Assembly: GCF_003945595.2 (NCBI RefSeq)
Contig: NW_024104422.1
Span: forward strand, 9,743 to 73,742
Source of the DNA: Pipra filicauda
Taxonomy: Eukaryota; Chordata; Aves; Passeriformes; Pipridae
Length of the DNA: 64,000 bases
Direction: 5' to 3'
Part shown: piece after piece, positions 49,073-61,821 of the stretch
Numbering within the stretch: position 1 is the stretch's first letter
Layout of the letters: each line of letters opens with the position of its first letter
Made by a program: the position numbers and the translations under genes
The notes under the pieces: model-generated
Seen by the model: only the letters and a program-made list of their open reading frames with translations
Databases searched by the model: none
Told to the model about the DNA's origin: nothing

Positions 49073-52000
49073 TTCTCCTGCAATGCTTTTTTTTGGCACC
49101 CCCTGACATTCCACCAGACCAACAGCTGAGCAGCACCTCATTAATGTATTACCTGATTGCATGAAGTACTTTCACATGTGGAATTTTGCACATCCAGTAT
49201 TCAACCACTGACAGTAACAAATAAGGTATTAATTAACAACACAGTGATTAAAGACTTGGGATTCCGACATCTGTAATAAATGTTCCAAAAATAGTGTCCT
49301 TACATGGGGGATCTGTAAATCAGGGTGCTTGCAAAATGAGCTCTGCTCTTTCTCAGCTCATTGCCACTCTCTGAGTACTAAGGAGGTTAACAAGGCAGAG
49401 CTGAAGCATTTGAATAAACCCTTATTTTTTCAGGGGACTTAATGAATCATGGGCAGACCATTTGTATCATGTGTTTTGCAGCAATAATGGGACATTGATT
49501 AAGCAGTTTACTTACCCCACAGTGTATGAAAGTCACAGTATATCAGGAGGAACCCAATCAGTTACATGAGAAATGTTTTTATTTCCTTCTGAACATCCAA
49601 TTTGATTATCTTGTTATGTTTCGCCACACTTTGTCTAACTTAGCAATTTGCTTCTAGATCATTTCATTCTTCCTTTTTTGCTCACTGTTAAAAAACAGTG
49701 ACAGGTCATATGGAAATTCCTTCTCCAATATGCATTCAAAGATGAAGTTGATTAAAATGTCATATATGTAACAAAAACACTGGTATTCAGTCAAAACCTG
49801 ACAAATTAGTTATGGCTTGTCTAATCCACATTCAACTATAAAACATGATTTACCAAATATGCTCACCTAACAAAGGGTATTGGATTTCTTACTGAATTCC
49901 CTCTATTTGACACTCTCATAATTTGCTAACATATATGGATTTCATTTTTTCATTTCCTTCCTGATAGAATTTTTCAACTTGTTAATGTCTACACAAATCC
50001 TGGTAATCCTGAAAGCTGTTTGGGCTTTATTTTTCTTTCAAATTATATTTTCTCTATTTTTCTGTCTTTGTGCATGGATTTACAAGAGCAGGCAAATAAT
50101 GAAAATGGCATATTGTTTCAAAGAAAATAATTGAAATAGGCAGAAAACCAAGATTGTGAAAAGATTTTTCTTAATTAAAGTTATTAACATCCTAGGGGGT
50201 CTCAAAGTTCCCTGAAGAAATGGTTAAAATAGACTTCTCATCATGGCAATAAAGGTTAAGTTGGCAATGGCGAGGGACAATTGCAGAGAGGCACTTCAGA
50301 AACTTTTTTACCTAGTGTTTCAACTAGGCAAAGATTGTATGGATCCTGGAGTTTTATCCCCATGGAAGCACAAGTGCCTTTGCATCTGTTAGGACCACTT
50401 TCGGATTTGTGTCCTATGTACAATGGAGATGTGAAATTCAGTCTGTGACATTAATGGGATCAAATGGTGATGCTTAATCCCATGGAACAGGCAGAGATCA
50501 TTCGAACACTCTCTTCAACCTTCATGGCTCTTGCTGAGGTCTTGACCTTTATCTTACAATAAAGTTTGCTAACCAAAGGCATCTCATTTCTCTCTCCATG
50601 TATTATATTAAACTAGATACATATTAGTTTCCCTGTCAGGTGATATCAGAACGAAGAAGGTGTGACAAGCAAAAAGTGTTGCTTTTACTCAGAAACTCTG
50701 GTCTTCTTTAGTGCTGCTAATTTTGAAAGGAAAAAATAGCAACCACACATCACTGTTTTTAAGATAAAGCCTGCCTGAAAACAGGGTTTTCTTTCTCTCA
50801 GAACAGACACCCTGTGCCTGATGCTGTGACCAACTATATCCCTGAAAACATATTATTTTGTACAAAATAAAAAAGCCCACAGTGTTAGAAGCAGTTATTT
50901 GGAGGAAACTGGTTATGACACTCATGCACTTAGGCTAATTATAAGAAAGCAAGTTATAAAAACGGGTGTATGTATGCTATAGCCATTTCTGCTGACAGGG
51001 TCCCCAGGATGTACACACAAAAGACAACAGAAGGTATTAAGAGTTAACAATTGAACTATGACTAAACAATAGGTTTGTTAAGGAAGTTGACTAAAGTTTG
51101 ACAACTCCTTCTCCCAATGCCTCTTCAATAGGCAGATGTTTAGAGAATGGAAAACTCTTAGGCACAAAATAACTGTAGAGGAAGCTATGGGTGAGGGGAG
51201 AAAGGGGGTGAGAAGCACAGGGGTTTCCTGTGAGGAGGCCAGAGAGGCTTGGATTACTTGAGGTACATGCCAAAGTCAAGCTTAGCCGGAACACATCCAC
51301 GCTTCAGAAGTCAAGACATTGCTGCAGAATAAAGATCATGGGCAATCTTTATCCAAATAACACTGTCTAGAGGTGAGAAAAACGAAGCAAGCATCCCCTA
51401 TAGTTTGTTATTGTTATGCCACAGAGAGAGAACAGTAATATTTCAGAATCCTGGCCACAGTCCCTCTGCTCATTGTCAGGTATGACCAGTCAGGGCCATA
51501 TCCCTGTGAAGGGATATTAGCCAGAGCAGCCTTACCCCTGCACTTCTGGAACAGGATTTTAAGATCCTGGGATTACCCAGAGTCCAAATCAGCCAAAGAA
51601 CCTAAGACAAACTGTCCCTAGCTGCAAGTACCCATTTCCAGGAAGCTATAACACAGAGGACACTCTGCCAAGGATGTGTGCCTGAAAAGCCGAGTGAAGA
51701 ACCAGTACTAATAACCTAATGTGCTTCAGAGGAACTGTTGGCACAGGTCTGTCCTTGGTAGCACTGGAGCAAAAGAGTTAGGATTTGAATTGCAAGCACT
51801 AAGAACAAGGCAATTGAGGAGCTGTGACAAGTAATACATCAAAAGAGATTTGGGAGAAGCTCATTTCTTTGATTTTGCTGCCAACAGACCTCAGAATTTC
51901 TTGCCTGTCGTAGGGAGAATAAGTGGCTTTACAGGTAGCAGATAATATGTTGTCCATTTGAGAGACACCAACTACTGCCAGCTTCTGAGTTCCTACCTGC

Positions 52001-52865
52001 ACCAATAAATCCTAATTTGAGAATGAAAAATATAACCTGACACACCCATGCTTGACAGATTCATCACTCCCAGTTTAGCATACGGAGACTTGAGACCCAA
52101 CAGCAAAGAGAGTGGCCAAGAAAGAAAGCTATGTCAGCTCTGTATCCACTTTGACTTGCTCTTCAGCACAAATAAATCAACTGTCACTGCTTCCCTCTCC
52201 CTTGAGCCACATATTCCAAGTTATTTCTTTCCTATGTCTCTTCTCCCCTTCAATGACAATATTAGTATGTTTTTCAACACTTCTGCTCCATTTGGTGCTT
52301 CTTTTCAATAATTTCCAATACTTTCCTTTTCTACCACCACCCATTCCTCATTTTCCCAGTTGCCAGTTGCTTCTGTTGCATTCTGCTTTACCTGAATCAA
52401 CCTATCCCCGCTACTGCCAGCTCTGCAGATATTTTTTCTCAGAGAACATCCAAAATACACACAGCCCTTTTGCAAATGTTATGCTCTCTTTTCATTTGGA
52501 TCTTTTTCTGACATCTAGTTCTCTTTTTTCCTAGGGTGCTATGTCTAATTAATGCAAAATTACTGTTATGTTAAAAAAAATGTCCCATCTTAGAATCTGA
52601 GCCATTTCAGGACAAAAATATAATTAAGGAAGAGAATAACTTGAGGTCCCCAGGAGTCAGAGTAGGCCAAGAGCTTAAACAGAAACCTCATTTTTGTGCT
52701 GTGTGATCTTTGTTCCTCCTTAAACTCCATGGGACAAACTCCCTGATGTGGATGAAACACAGCATCTCATGATTGGCAGGTCAGAGCATCCTCTCCAAGA
52801 CTGCTCCACACCCACTGAAATCAAGTCACTTCTGAGAAGCAGCCCCACTAACATCTTAGATTTAG
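49073..52865. other. No supported gene
   Basis: AT-rich. A minus-strand frame at 51799-52005 (68 codons) has a weak pattern discussed under findings. A plus-strand frame at 52112-52534 is Ser/Leu/Phe-rich from pyrimidine-rich DNA. No exon is recognised. Confidence 0.5.
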
Positions 52866-52950
52866 GCCAGTGTTTTCCAACTGTGGGTTGTGACCCCACA
52901 TGGGCCAGGGTCAAGACAGAGTTCACATGGGGTCACGAAGTGTTAGAAAA
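52866..52950. mobile_element. Possible hAT-type MITE remnant
   Basis: Starts CCAGTGTTTTCCAACTGTGG, like the CAGTGGTTCTCAACCTGTGG terminus common to amniote hAT elements, and continues GTTGTGACCCCACATGGG. GTGACCCCA (52890-52898) and TGGGGTCAC (52928-52936) are exact inverted repeats. The far terminus is not clear, so only one end is likely preserved. Confidence 0.42.
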
Positions 52951-53149
52951 AGCTAAAGAAATATTTAAGCTTAAGGATTTGTGTTCAGGGTTTTTTCCCA
53001 GTTGGTGGGGGGAAGGGAAGGAGGGGAGCTGCACACAAACAGATCATCCAAAGAGGCTGATTGTTTCAGAAATCTTGGTGAGAAATATTGGGAATTCCAT
53101 ACTTGAGAGAAATGAAATGGTTCTGTGGCTCGTGTGCTTTGTCTACGCG

Positions 53150-53169
53150 CTTTTTTTTTAAAAAAAAAG
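53150..53169. other. 20-bp palindrome C-T9-A9-G
   Basis: C, nine T, nine A, G: a perfect palindrome able to form a small cruciform. It is probably back-to-back homopolymer slippage. Confidence 0.9.
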
Positions 53170-53274
53170 TATTAGTTTGAAACTAGCCAGAAGTCTGGAA
53201 AGGTTTCAGTAACCTTAGAAGACAGACTAGCAAACAAATACAAGAGACATCAGCATGAGCATCCTAGTAATAGT

Positions 53275-53455
53275 ACCTGGCTTTCATCAAAAGAATTTGA
53301 AAGGGTTCTCAACAGTGAAAGCATTTGTACTTCCCGTAGAGTAAAAGGAGGTTTTCATTATCCACATTTTACAGAGCAGAACCTGGCTAGGTGACTTGCT
53401 CAATGTCACGCAAAAGTTCTGTGTCAGAGTTGAAAGCTGAGTCCAAAATCAAATT
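53275..53455 (-). mobile_element. MIR/CORE-SINE copy
   Basis: The plus strand reads the reverse complement of MIR: TTTTCATTATCCACATTTTA, CAGAGCAGAACCTGG, GGTGACTTGCTCAATGTCAC, GTGTCAGAGTTGAAAGC and TGAGTCCAAA. These correspond to the CATTATCCCCATTTTACAGA, AGGTTAAGTGACTTGCCCAA, GGTCAC and GGCAGAGCTGGGATT blocks. Upstream, CTTTCATCAAAAGAATTTGA and AAGGGTTCT fit the CTTTCATC..AAAGATCTCAA block of the reptile versions. This is a clear relic of an element that was active before the bird-mammal split or shortly after. The head with the pol III boxes is not preserved. Confidence 0.68.
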
Positions 53456-55280
53456 CTTAATTAAGTTAATGCCCTTGTCACAGGACTATTCCGTGCTCAT
53501 ATTCCACCACCCCACCGCCCTCAAAATGCATTTTCAATCATATGGATATCACCAGCACTATGTAATTAGAATTGTGCAACTACAGGAGCATTGCAACAGA
53601 CCTCAGGGTCATGAAAGGTGTGAGAGGGATTAATCTACTGACTGAATTTCTTTGATATTACACAAATAATACAGATACAGTCATAGATAGTGATTTGCCA
53701 ATGGATTTCATCCCTAAGGGGAATACCTGTAATATCTTGCCTACACTCGTTTATAACGATCGAATTCAGTGTCTCCTTTTTTCCTTCAGAAGCAGGATGG
53801 GAGTCAAACAAACAGCATCATTACAGATATTATGGTTCCAACTAATAGCAACAGTAGCGAAATTGCTGAAGGTCTTCTCTACATGGGCCCCCTGCAGCTC
53901 CTTTGCTGGCTACTACAGCTTTTTCAAACCTGGAACAGATTGAAATGCGGGAACTGCCACAGTGTGGGACAATCTTACAGCAGTGAAGCCAAATGAGGCT
54001 GGTAAGCAGCTCCAGCACAGCCCTCCTTGTGTGCACCACTCAGAGCAAGATATGCAGCACTGACCTTGTCTAGAAGACAAAACCTCTTCCACAGCATTCC
54101 TGTAATTCAGTAAACTGCTGTGGCAGCAAGACTGATCTGTAGGGGATCAGCTCACCACGACCACAACCCCTTGGAACAGGGACTAACCAGCATCAGAATG
54201 AACCTGCATTGATGACATTTTACAAGTCAAGATACTTTGTTAGCTGATATTTGGCACTGGTTCATTAACCCAGCTGCTGGCACAATCCTATTTTCTCGTG
54301 TAGATAAGAACTTGGCCTCACCCATTACAGACTGATTTGTTAGCTGGGAAAAGATCATTTATTGCTTTCACATCATTGCTTTAGCTATCCTCAGATAAAC
54401 TGGCTATGCAATTTAACAGCTGATAGCTTTCTGCTTGCAGAATTTTCTTGATATCTGCGTTCTATATACTTTCCTACTTACCTTTTCCCCCCCTTATTCA
54501 CTTTAAAATATTTTACAAAGTTGAAACTGGTAGTAATTTCATCCACATCATTTTCTAGTGATGAAATCAATCTTGCAAATATCTCTATATGTAAGAATAA
54601 ACCTATTACAAACTAACAGATTCTTCCACTGTTTTCTCCCTTCACTTTGGGAAGCTTATCTGTTTACAATCATCACCTCTCTTTCTGCAGGGGAAGGCTG
54701 GGAAGCCTGGGACTTTCAAAAAAAATATTTATGCCCATGCTGAGTGGGGTGGAGTAGGAATGGGTACAGACTGAGAACATTTTGATTCCAGAGCCCTTAG
54801 AAAACTGCTAATAGGATGATGAAAGCTTGTTCTCACAGATCTGTTACACTCTACCAGACTCATTTGCAAGGTTTCTTTGGGTATGGCAATTACTGGGTTC
54901 CATCAAAATACCCATTAAATTTTCACCTGCTAGAAGCAAAATCACTTTTCTTTGCCTAGACAAATGCAGTGATAAAGATGCTTAAAAATATCTGCCTAGA
55001 GACACTCTGGACTCCCTTGGAGTCTAAGAACTCTTATCCTTGTAGACACGACCCAGGTTGTTTTGAAGACGTGCCCTTCTGGATAAGAGCCTAGGAACCA
55101 GCTGAGGTGTCCTAGGGCATCTTAAATGGCACTACAAACTGTTGTTTTCATGGTAACTGAATCCCAAATACATTTTTTTATTTTTTTTTAATAACAGAAT
55201 GAAAAATATTATGGCTCTTCATATCATCATTGTAGGTACTTGTGTGCATGTACATTTATAAACAACATTAGGGCATTGCA

Positions 55281-55299
55281 CAGCAGCAGCAGCAGCAGC
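55281..55299 (+). repeat. (CAG)6 trinucleotide
   Basis: Six CAG units plus one C. It lies in AT-rich DNA, not in a recognisable exon. Confidence 0.97.
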
Positions 55300-55700
55300 T
55301 TGAATAAAAATGATGGTTTGCTTGCCTGGCAATAGAGGAAGTCACTGGACCTCTTAACTGTTCATTTTCCAAGATCTGGATTTTTTTAAATTTGAAAGTT
55401 TGTTTAGAGTGTGTAATATCAAGAGCTAGGTGTTTGAAAAAGACTTAATGTTGAGTTGTAGCTAATTGTTTGTTCTGGAAAGTGCTAGTAACGTATATAT
55501 ATAGCTATATTTAAAATTTGATATATTTTTATATATACATTACATATATTTAAGTATGGTAGCAGAATCAGCTGAGTTGCACTCCTCTTCTGGAAGGGGG
55601 AGTATGGCTAAACACAAGCTCTCTTAAATATCATCTCTAGGTAGTCAAGACAGGGAAAAGTACAGTGCAGGTATACAGAGACAGCAGGGACTGAAAGTAA

Positions 55701-55769
55701 TTAGTTAACTAACTAATAATGTTAGTTAACTAAAGTAAAAAGTTAACCAACATTAGCTTTCAGCTAATG
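55701..55769. other. Cluster of three overlapping hairpins
   Basis: Stem 1: TTAGTTAACTAAC (55701-55713) and GTTAGTTAACTAA (55721-55733), 13 perfect base pairs with a 7-base loop. Stem 2: AATGTTAGTTAACT (55718-55731) and AGTTAACCAACATT (55741-55754), 14 bases with one mismatch. Stem 3: CATTAGCT (55751-55758), TTC, AGCTAATG (55762-55769), 8 perfect pairs. Stems 1 and 2 share an arm, so they are mutually exclusive. GTTAAC recurs, which fits the half-site of the HNF1 family (GTTAAT). The cause may be local duplication of an inverted unit. Confidence 0.9.
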
Positions 55770-58700
55770 CCATTCCTCTCTCCTCTGTGACTGAGTATGA
55801 AATCTCCACAGTTACTCAGCTGCACAGCTCTGGATGTGCAGCCAGAGCAAAAGGAGACGCAGAGGTGCAGATCTCTCACTGCCTTCTCAGGTACAAAAGC
55901 GACTTGAAGATCACTCCTGGTGCTGCATGGGCACACTGCACAGTAAGAACCACGTGGCTGTAGGGAGCCAAGGACTGGAGAAAATACACAAGACAACAGG
56001 ATTTCTAGATGGAGTAGCTAGTGGAAGTACTTCAGGTTTTCTTCAGATTTTTAGGCAAAATCATATTTGGAGAGACATCTTGGCTCAGCACTTCTTTATT
56101 TTCCTTCATCTGGAAGGAAAGGGCAGCTCAACTATCTTTGCTGGAGTCTAAACAGGATCTAAGAAGATGAATGGTCAGTTTTCCAGATGGGCCAGCAGTC
56201 TTATGTGTTCCCTCACTACTTGATATACCTGCAGGACCTGGACCAAGAAGCAGGATCCTGATAAAATCCTAGACCCAGTGAAATCAAGGCAATAGGTGGA
56301 AATATCAAAGGTAATCTCCAACTGTTTGAATTACAGAAGGGTCTCCAAACTCAAGTATGTAGTGAAATATGATTTCATGCAGCTATAAATAGAAGAAATA
56401 ATGAGTAGATGTACCACTTATCAGAATATGGTTGTTTTTCAAAAAGGGTCTGACAGTCTCATTTCTGAAAAGAGCAGAGCTAATACAACTATAAACATGG
56501 GGAAAAAAAAGGCCTCTCAAACTGTTCTAGCCAAAGCCACATGTTTAAAATGCATTACAGTGGGTGTTAGACCCAACCAGTAATTATCTGGATCTAGACA
56601 ATAAATAAATACTGATAACTTTAATTACAGATCTTTGATAGAACTCAGGAAAGGAACAAAAATATGATGTCTGGAAATAATTAATGCTCACAAATCAAAA
56701 AACGAAAGGTAAACAGAATGAGATCATCAAGTACTACAAGGAGCTAAATTGTGGTTTATTCCCGAGGCAGGGTTGAAAACAGTGACAAGTCTAAATCAAT
56801 TTTCCCGGGAATACCAAGTTTTTTGAAGGGTATATGAAATACATGTTGCATAAACATTTCTGATACCTAATTCCAAAGAGCTCAATACCAGGTGTGGTGA
56901 TTTAAAATTGTTCAGTTTCCTCACATCAGCAGAATTCTCACAAACACAGGTATGCTCAATATGTTGACTGTGTGATTTTTATATAAAAGCACATTTACCC
57001 CTGTGCTCCAAGTCCGTAAACAAGAGTTATATAAATGGCACAATTTCATGCAATGTTTTTATCTGAAGCAGCTGGCAGCTGTGCACTTACTCACACCAGC
57101 ACTTCTATCAACAACTCTCAGCCTTTTCAAATACAAGACTGGCATCACAGAAAATACAACTATTTTAAACCTAAAATTATCTCTTTCTCAGCTGTGTCTT
57201 TGGATTGGTCTGAGCAAATGTTAGCCCTATGTCTTGTACTGTAAAGCATCCTAATAGGCATCACAACAACAGCACAGCTATCAAAAGGCATTGACCAAGT
57301 CAGGTAGTGCTTGTCAGCAGTGTGTGTCTCTCAGCACTGAACGTGGCACTGGTGAGAGACATTCAGTTGACACCTCGCCTCCATTCACCCACAGAACGGG
57401 GAGCTGAGAGATATGGGCATCATTTGTCCACAGTCTAATCTGTACCATCGCTGGAACTGACAATGTCCAGGGGTCACCAAAGTCCCAGGAAAGTCTGCCC
57501 CTTATTTCAGTGACTCTTTGTTTGATCTGCAGTCCCTCACTGCTGAATCCTGATGCTGGGATTGACAAGGATGCCACATGTGAAGGTGGTTCCCATACCA
57601 ACCTGCAGACACGGGTCCAACAGGACCTCAAGTGAGGCTGTGACTGCTTAATAATTTATTTCAGATAGACAAAAACCAGACCATTGCTTTTCCAGTCTTA
57701 ATTTGAAAACTACAAGGCACTGATGCTTGAAGGTTTGTCCATGCATTTTCAAATACCCCAAACGTGCACTGTGCTTTTCTCACCCCCTTGCTTTTCTTCT
57801 TGCTATATGACCTATGGTTACAGTTAATTTCTTAGTGGAGACAAGCACAAATATTGCAGATTATTGTAATGTTAAAACTGGCTCCATTGTGAATGCTTGA
57901 AGTTGCTAATAGAAAATTCTAAGCCAAGTAATAAAAATGTTGTTTAATTTGAGTAACCTAAAACTAAGCTCAAAACACAGAGAAGGGAGATTCCTCTCTC
58001 TCCTCCATAAAACTGTTCCATAGTTGTGCTATCAAGGCAGATAAAGAGAACATATTTCAGTCCTTATGTCTGTACTACATTACGACTTTTTTTCTCTTCT
58101 GGAGAAAACACAAGTGTACCTGCAATACCAGTCAAATACAACCACGTGGCAGCAGAAGAAACTCTGGTTTGTACTGTTGTCTCAGCATAATTGTATCTGT
58201 TTAAAAATTTTCTGTGGAGCTTGCAGTAGAACAAGAAATTATCTTCTATGAAAAACTAATGATAAAAATGAAAAAAAGCTTTTTTTAATTAAAGAAGCAA
58301 ATTCCTTTTCCAACAGTCAACCTTCCACCTCTCAAATTTGTGGATGATGAAACCAGAAAAAAGTTTTACCACAGATGTTAGACAAACATCAACAACAGTT
58401 AATAAAAGATATATATTCTTGTAAAGAAAAGGCAATAAAACACAGAGGAGCTGGTTGTCCATTTCATAAGCTGTTCTTCAGACCTTGTTTGTGTCTTCTT
58501 TCCATGTATGTTAGAAACTTAAAATGGAATGAGAAAGAAAGTGCTGCAAAGTTTCAGAGAATTAAAGCAAAACAGCCTTAGTGACAGCTAAGGCTGTGGA
58601 ATAATTGTGCAGGTAGTGCATGGGCTGTCTTGTTTTTGCCAAGACAGAACCGACTCTTAACAGAAGAAGGTCAGCACTGGGGAAAGCTTGGAAGTAGGAG

Positions 58701-60039
58701 TGATACAGAACTTAAAAACTTCCTTAAATTTTGCTATTTTTTCTTGCATGACTAAACCTATAGCTGGTGTAAATCACCTCCTCATGGGGAAGAGCAAGTG
58801 TCACAGTGTACATTAGCCTCATGGTAGAGTCAAGCTCTTGCAGCAGAAAAAAAAGTCAAATTTCTGTGAAGCTTGTTTGACAATGCACTGTGCCACACAT
58901 TTCCAGTTCACTAAGTCAACTAAGCTTTCTGTGTCTTGGTTCTCCCTTTGAAAGACATAAAGGGTATTATATATATATTATTATAAATTAACTCCAGAAG
59001 TAAAACCAGGAAAAGCGTTCCTGTCAGATTTTTGATACTACCATAATCAGGTAGTGGCAAGAGAAGCAGGTGAGACTTGAATAAGTCATCAAGATCACTG
59101 ACTAGAACTGGGCCTGGGAAAGGGCTTTATTCCACAGGCAGAACTGCCACTTGCACAGCAGTTTTGGCTTGACTACTTTTCTTTGGGGCTTCGCGTTACT
59201 GGGCTATTGCATTCCTAGTCCTGGCTCTCTTCCATAACAGAAATAGTTGATCATGCATAATTTGCAAAAGTACAGCGTGGTTTAGTCTTCCTGTCTACTA
59301 GGGACTGTGTTTGGCAAGCAAAAAGATCTGGAGGTGAGGATCTCTGGATTGTGTGAATACACACACATGCGTCGAAAGGAGAAGGGGCTTCAGAAAATGT
59401 CAGCTCTTGGGAGTAACTTCTGGAAAGATTTCCAGGACTTGGAATCTGTCATGATTAAAACCAGTTGTTCTCTTTCTTATCTTCTGTCAAACTTGAGAAG
59501 TGTAATGACAGCTCTTAAAGATCGCACTCTCCAAGGATTGGGAATGCTCAGAGTGGCACGTGAGCCAAAGAGAGTGAGGGAGATAAAAAAAAATCAGGGG
59601 TGAAAGTTCCCTTCTGCATATCACAGAAATGTGGGCACGCTTTGCTTTGCCTCCCAATTAATGATACAAAAATGTATCATCCCTGAATGTATCTGGTTTT
59701 AGAGCAAAAACCTAAAGGCATCTATTGATATTGATATCAAAAACATTGCACCATGCTCTAAAATGAACTTTTTTGGCTCATACCATGAAATGTCAGCTTA
59801 GAAAATAAGAGCAGTCTGTTGTGGTAGCCTTTGATTGTCATATGTGTATATTCATCACATGCACACAAACAAATCTGTTTAGTGACAGCCTCCAAAACAG
59901 GGTCTTTGGAAAGGTTACCACTCCACCATATGTAGGACTTTGATTTATAGTTATATTTTTCACAGCATGACACACATTGTTGGTGAACTGCGGCTGTGAT
60001 AAAATCGTAGAGGTGTAAAGTTTCACTGGCTGGATGGTA

Positions 60040-60235
60040 AAGAGCGAGTCAGGGAGAGTGTAATGCGAGTCGAGAGCTGCTCTCCAAATGAATGAACTTG
60101 TATTGTGGATCTGGTTACAGCCGGCACACTGCCTTAATCCATCAACAGCAAGTTCACTTACAAACCAGCCTTTGTTTTTAATCCATGAGCCTTTAGGGAT
60201 TCACTATAATCAAATGACCAATCAGAGGAACACAT
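60040..60235. promoter_or_regulatory. Candidate conserved non-coding element with CCAAT site
   Basis: Non-repetitive sequence containing a consensus NF-Y site CCAATCAG (60218-60225). Upstream are GCCTTAATCCATCAAC, CCTTTGTTTTTAATCC and AGGGATTCAC, with bicoid-type TAATCC cores, and some CpGs lie near 60045-60125. The motif calls are by eye; conservation is unknown. Confidence 0.28.
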
Positions 60236-61820
60236 AAGAGGAAAAAAAAAATTGCTACAGTGAAGTTTACTCTCAGCCACAAACTCTCCCTCAAAGCCTC
60301 CCAGGTAATGCAGATAACAGTATAATGCACCACATTAAGCTTATGGGCATTTAAAACTCCACAAGTTGAAAGTTAAGGCATGGCAAAACAGATCTCGTTA
60401 CTTTCTGGGAGTGCTTCTCCAAAGCTCGGGAAGGCTTTGATTTCAAACCATGTGTGCTCGCAGCACAGACACAGCTTAGTGATGGAAGACAGCCACGGGG
60501 ATTGTGATTGCTACAGCTCACTTGGAGCTTTCTCCTGTTCTGGACGAATGAAAAGAACGTCCTGGATCTTGCAATTAAAATGTGTCAAGCTGAAATAACA
60601 TATGTTCCTTGGCAAAGGCCTGAAATTAAGCCTTGGGGTGTGTCTGTGCATATATAAACAAATACTTTTATTTAAAAATGCGTATGTGTTTTATTCTTTC
60701 TCTCTTTATCATAAAGCACAAACAAAGAGCAACCTTTAGGCTACTTTTCCTTGCAACAGACTAAGCCAAACATCTACCACTGCCCAACAGCCCACATTAG
60801 GACGGCAGACACATCCATGAAGAGGGAAATGGGGACAGAGTTCCCATTGTTAGCATGATAATATCTTGTTTTCTACTCCTACACCTTAACTCTGGGCTAC
60901 CTGGGCCACCCTATGGAGCTCTGTCCCCTGGAGTCCCTCAAGGTGGACCCAGAAGAAGAGGACGTGCAGTGTGGCTCACTCAGTGCCATATGGCTGAGCT
61001 CCTCCACGTGTGTGTGCACACAGCGGGGGGGGCACAGGGGTGGCAGGGGGAAGGTGGCAAGACACACACACCATGCCATTAAAGGAGTGACAGATGGTGA
61101 TGAAAGTGCCATAAAACCATAAGCACTGACAGCTCAGGGCCACGACTGAAGCAGCTGCTGAGGTATCACATTGTAAACAGCCCCCTGTCAGGGCACCCCC
61201 CTCGCAGCTCCTATCACAGAAACTGTCACCTCTCACAAATGCTGCCCTGTCCTCCCACAAACCCACCTCACCCTGCGTCTCCTTTGTCTCCCTCTGGCAG
61301 GGGATGCCGTGGGGTGAAAGGCGGGTGAAGGAGAGGACTGCAAGAGGTTTATGACAGGACTGGCAGAAAACCTTTCGCACACTGCGCAACCTGAGATGAG
61401 CACAAAAACAGGGAGACAGCAACAAAGTCCCCCGTGCCAGAGCACAGGAAGGACATTGGTGCCACCAAGAAGCCACCAAGAAGCCTCTCCCAAGCCTAGT
61501 CTCCCAGCTCCACGTGTGGGAAGTTCTCATACCCAAGGGCCCAGTTCCCTCCTAGTAATGGACCAGCAGAGCAGCATAAACCCTCATCAGTCAGGCTGGC
61601 TGTCCAGCTACTGAACTAAAGCAGTTCCAAGCCTCCTTCAGAGAATTCCATCAGACCATGACATCTCTCTTTACATCTCATTCCCATCAAGTTAAAGAGA
61701 GAAGCATTCAGTATTTCCTCTACATCAAAACTCCTGATGACCAGAAATCTGGAAACAAGCTGGAGACCAATGCTCTTGGGAGTTCAGATGTGGGTTTTTT
61801 CAACCTTTTTTCCCCCTTTT
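60236..61820. other. No supported gene; GC-richer segment 60.88-61.5 kb
   Basis: A GC-richer segment has open frames on both strands, the longest 186 codons on the minus strand (60976-61536). It has many Cys/Ser/Trp and no family pattern; its plus-strand shadows are equally open, so composition explains it. There is no splice or promoter evidence. Confidence 0.5.
61025..61050 (+). other. G-quadruplex motif
   Basis: Eight G (61025-61032), CACA, four G (61037-61040), five bases, five G (61046-61050). The eight-G run can supply two tetrads' strands with a 2-base loop, satisfying the G3+N1-7 rule. Confidence 0.7.
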
Positions 61821-61821
61821 T

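Larger units (their letters stand above)
53456..60039. other. No supported gene
   Basis: AT-rich, with a CAG run, an AT-rich tract (55494-55555), the hairpin cluster near 55.7 kb and a 16-base palindrome at 58271-58286 (A7-GC-T7). A minus frame at 57314-57631 (105 codons) has balanced composition but no family match. No exon is recognised. Confidence 0.5.

Noticed and set aside
48857..49162. 61-90-codon Lys/Arg/Glu-rich and Phe/Ser-rich frames
   Set aside because: They translate the CTTTT repeat.
57314..57631. 105-codon minus-strand frame
   Set aside because: Balanced composition but no recognisable domain; could not be told from chance.
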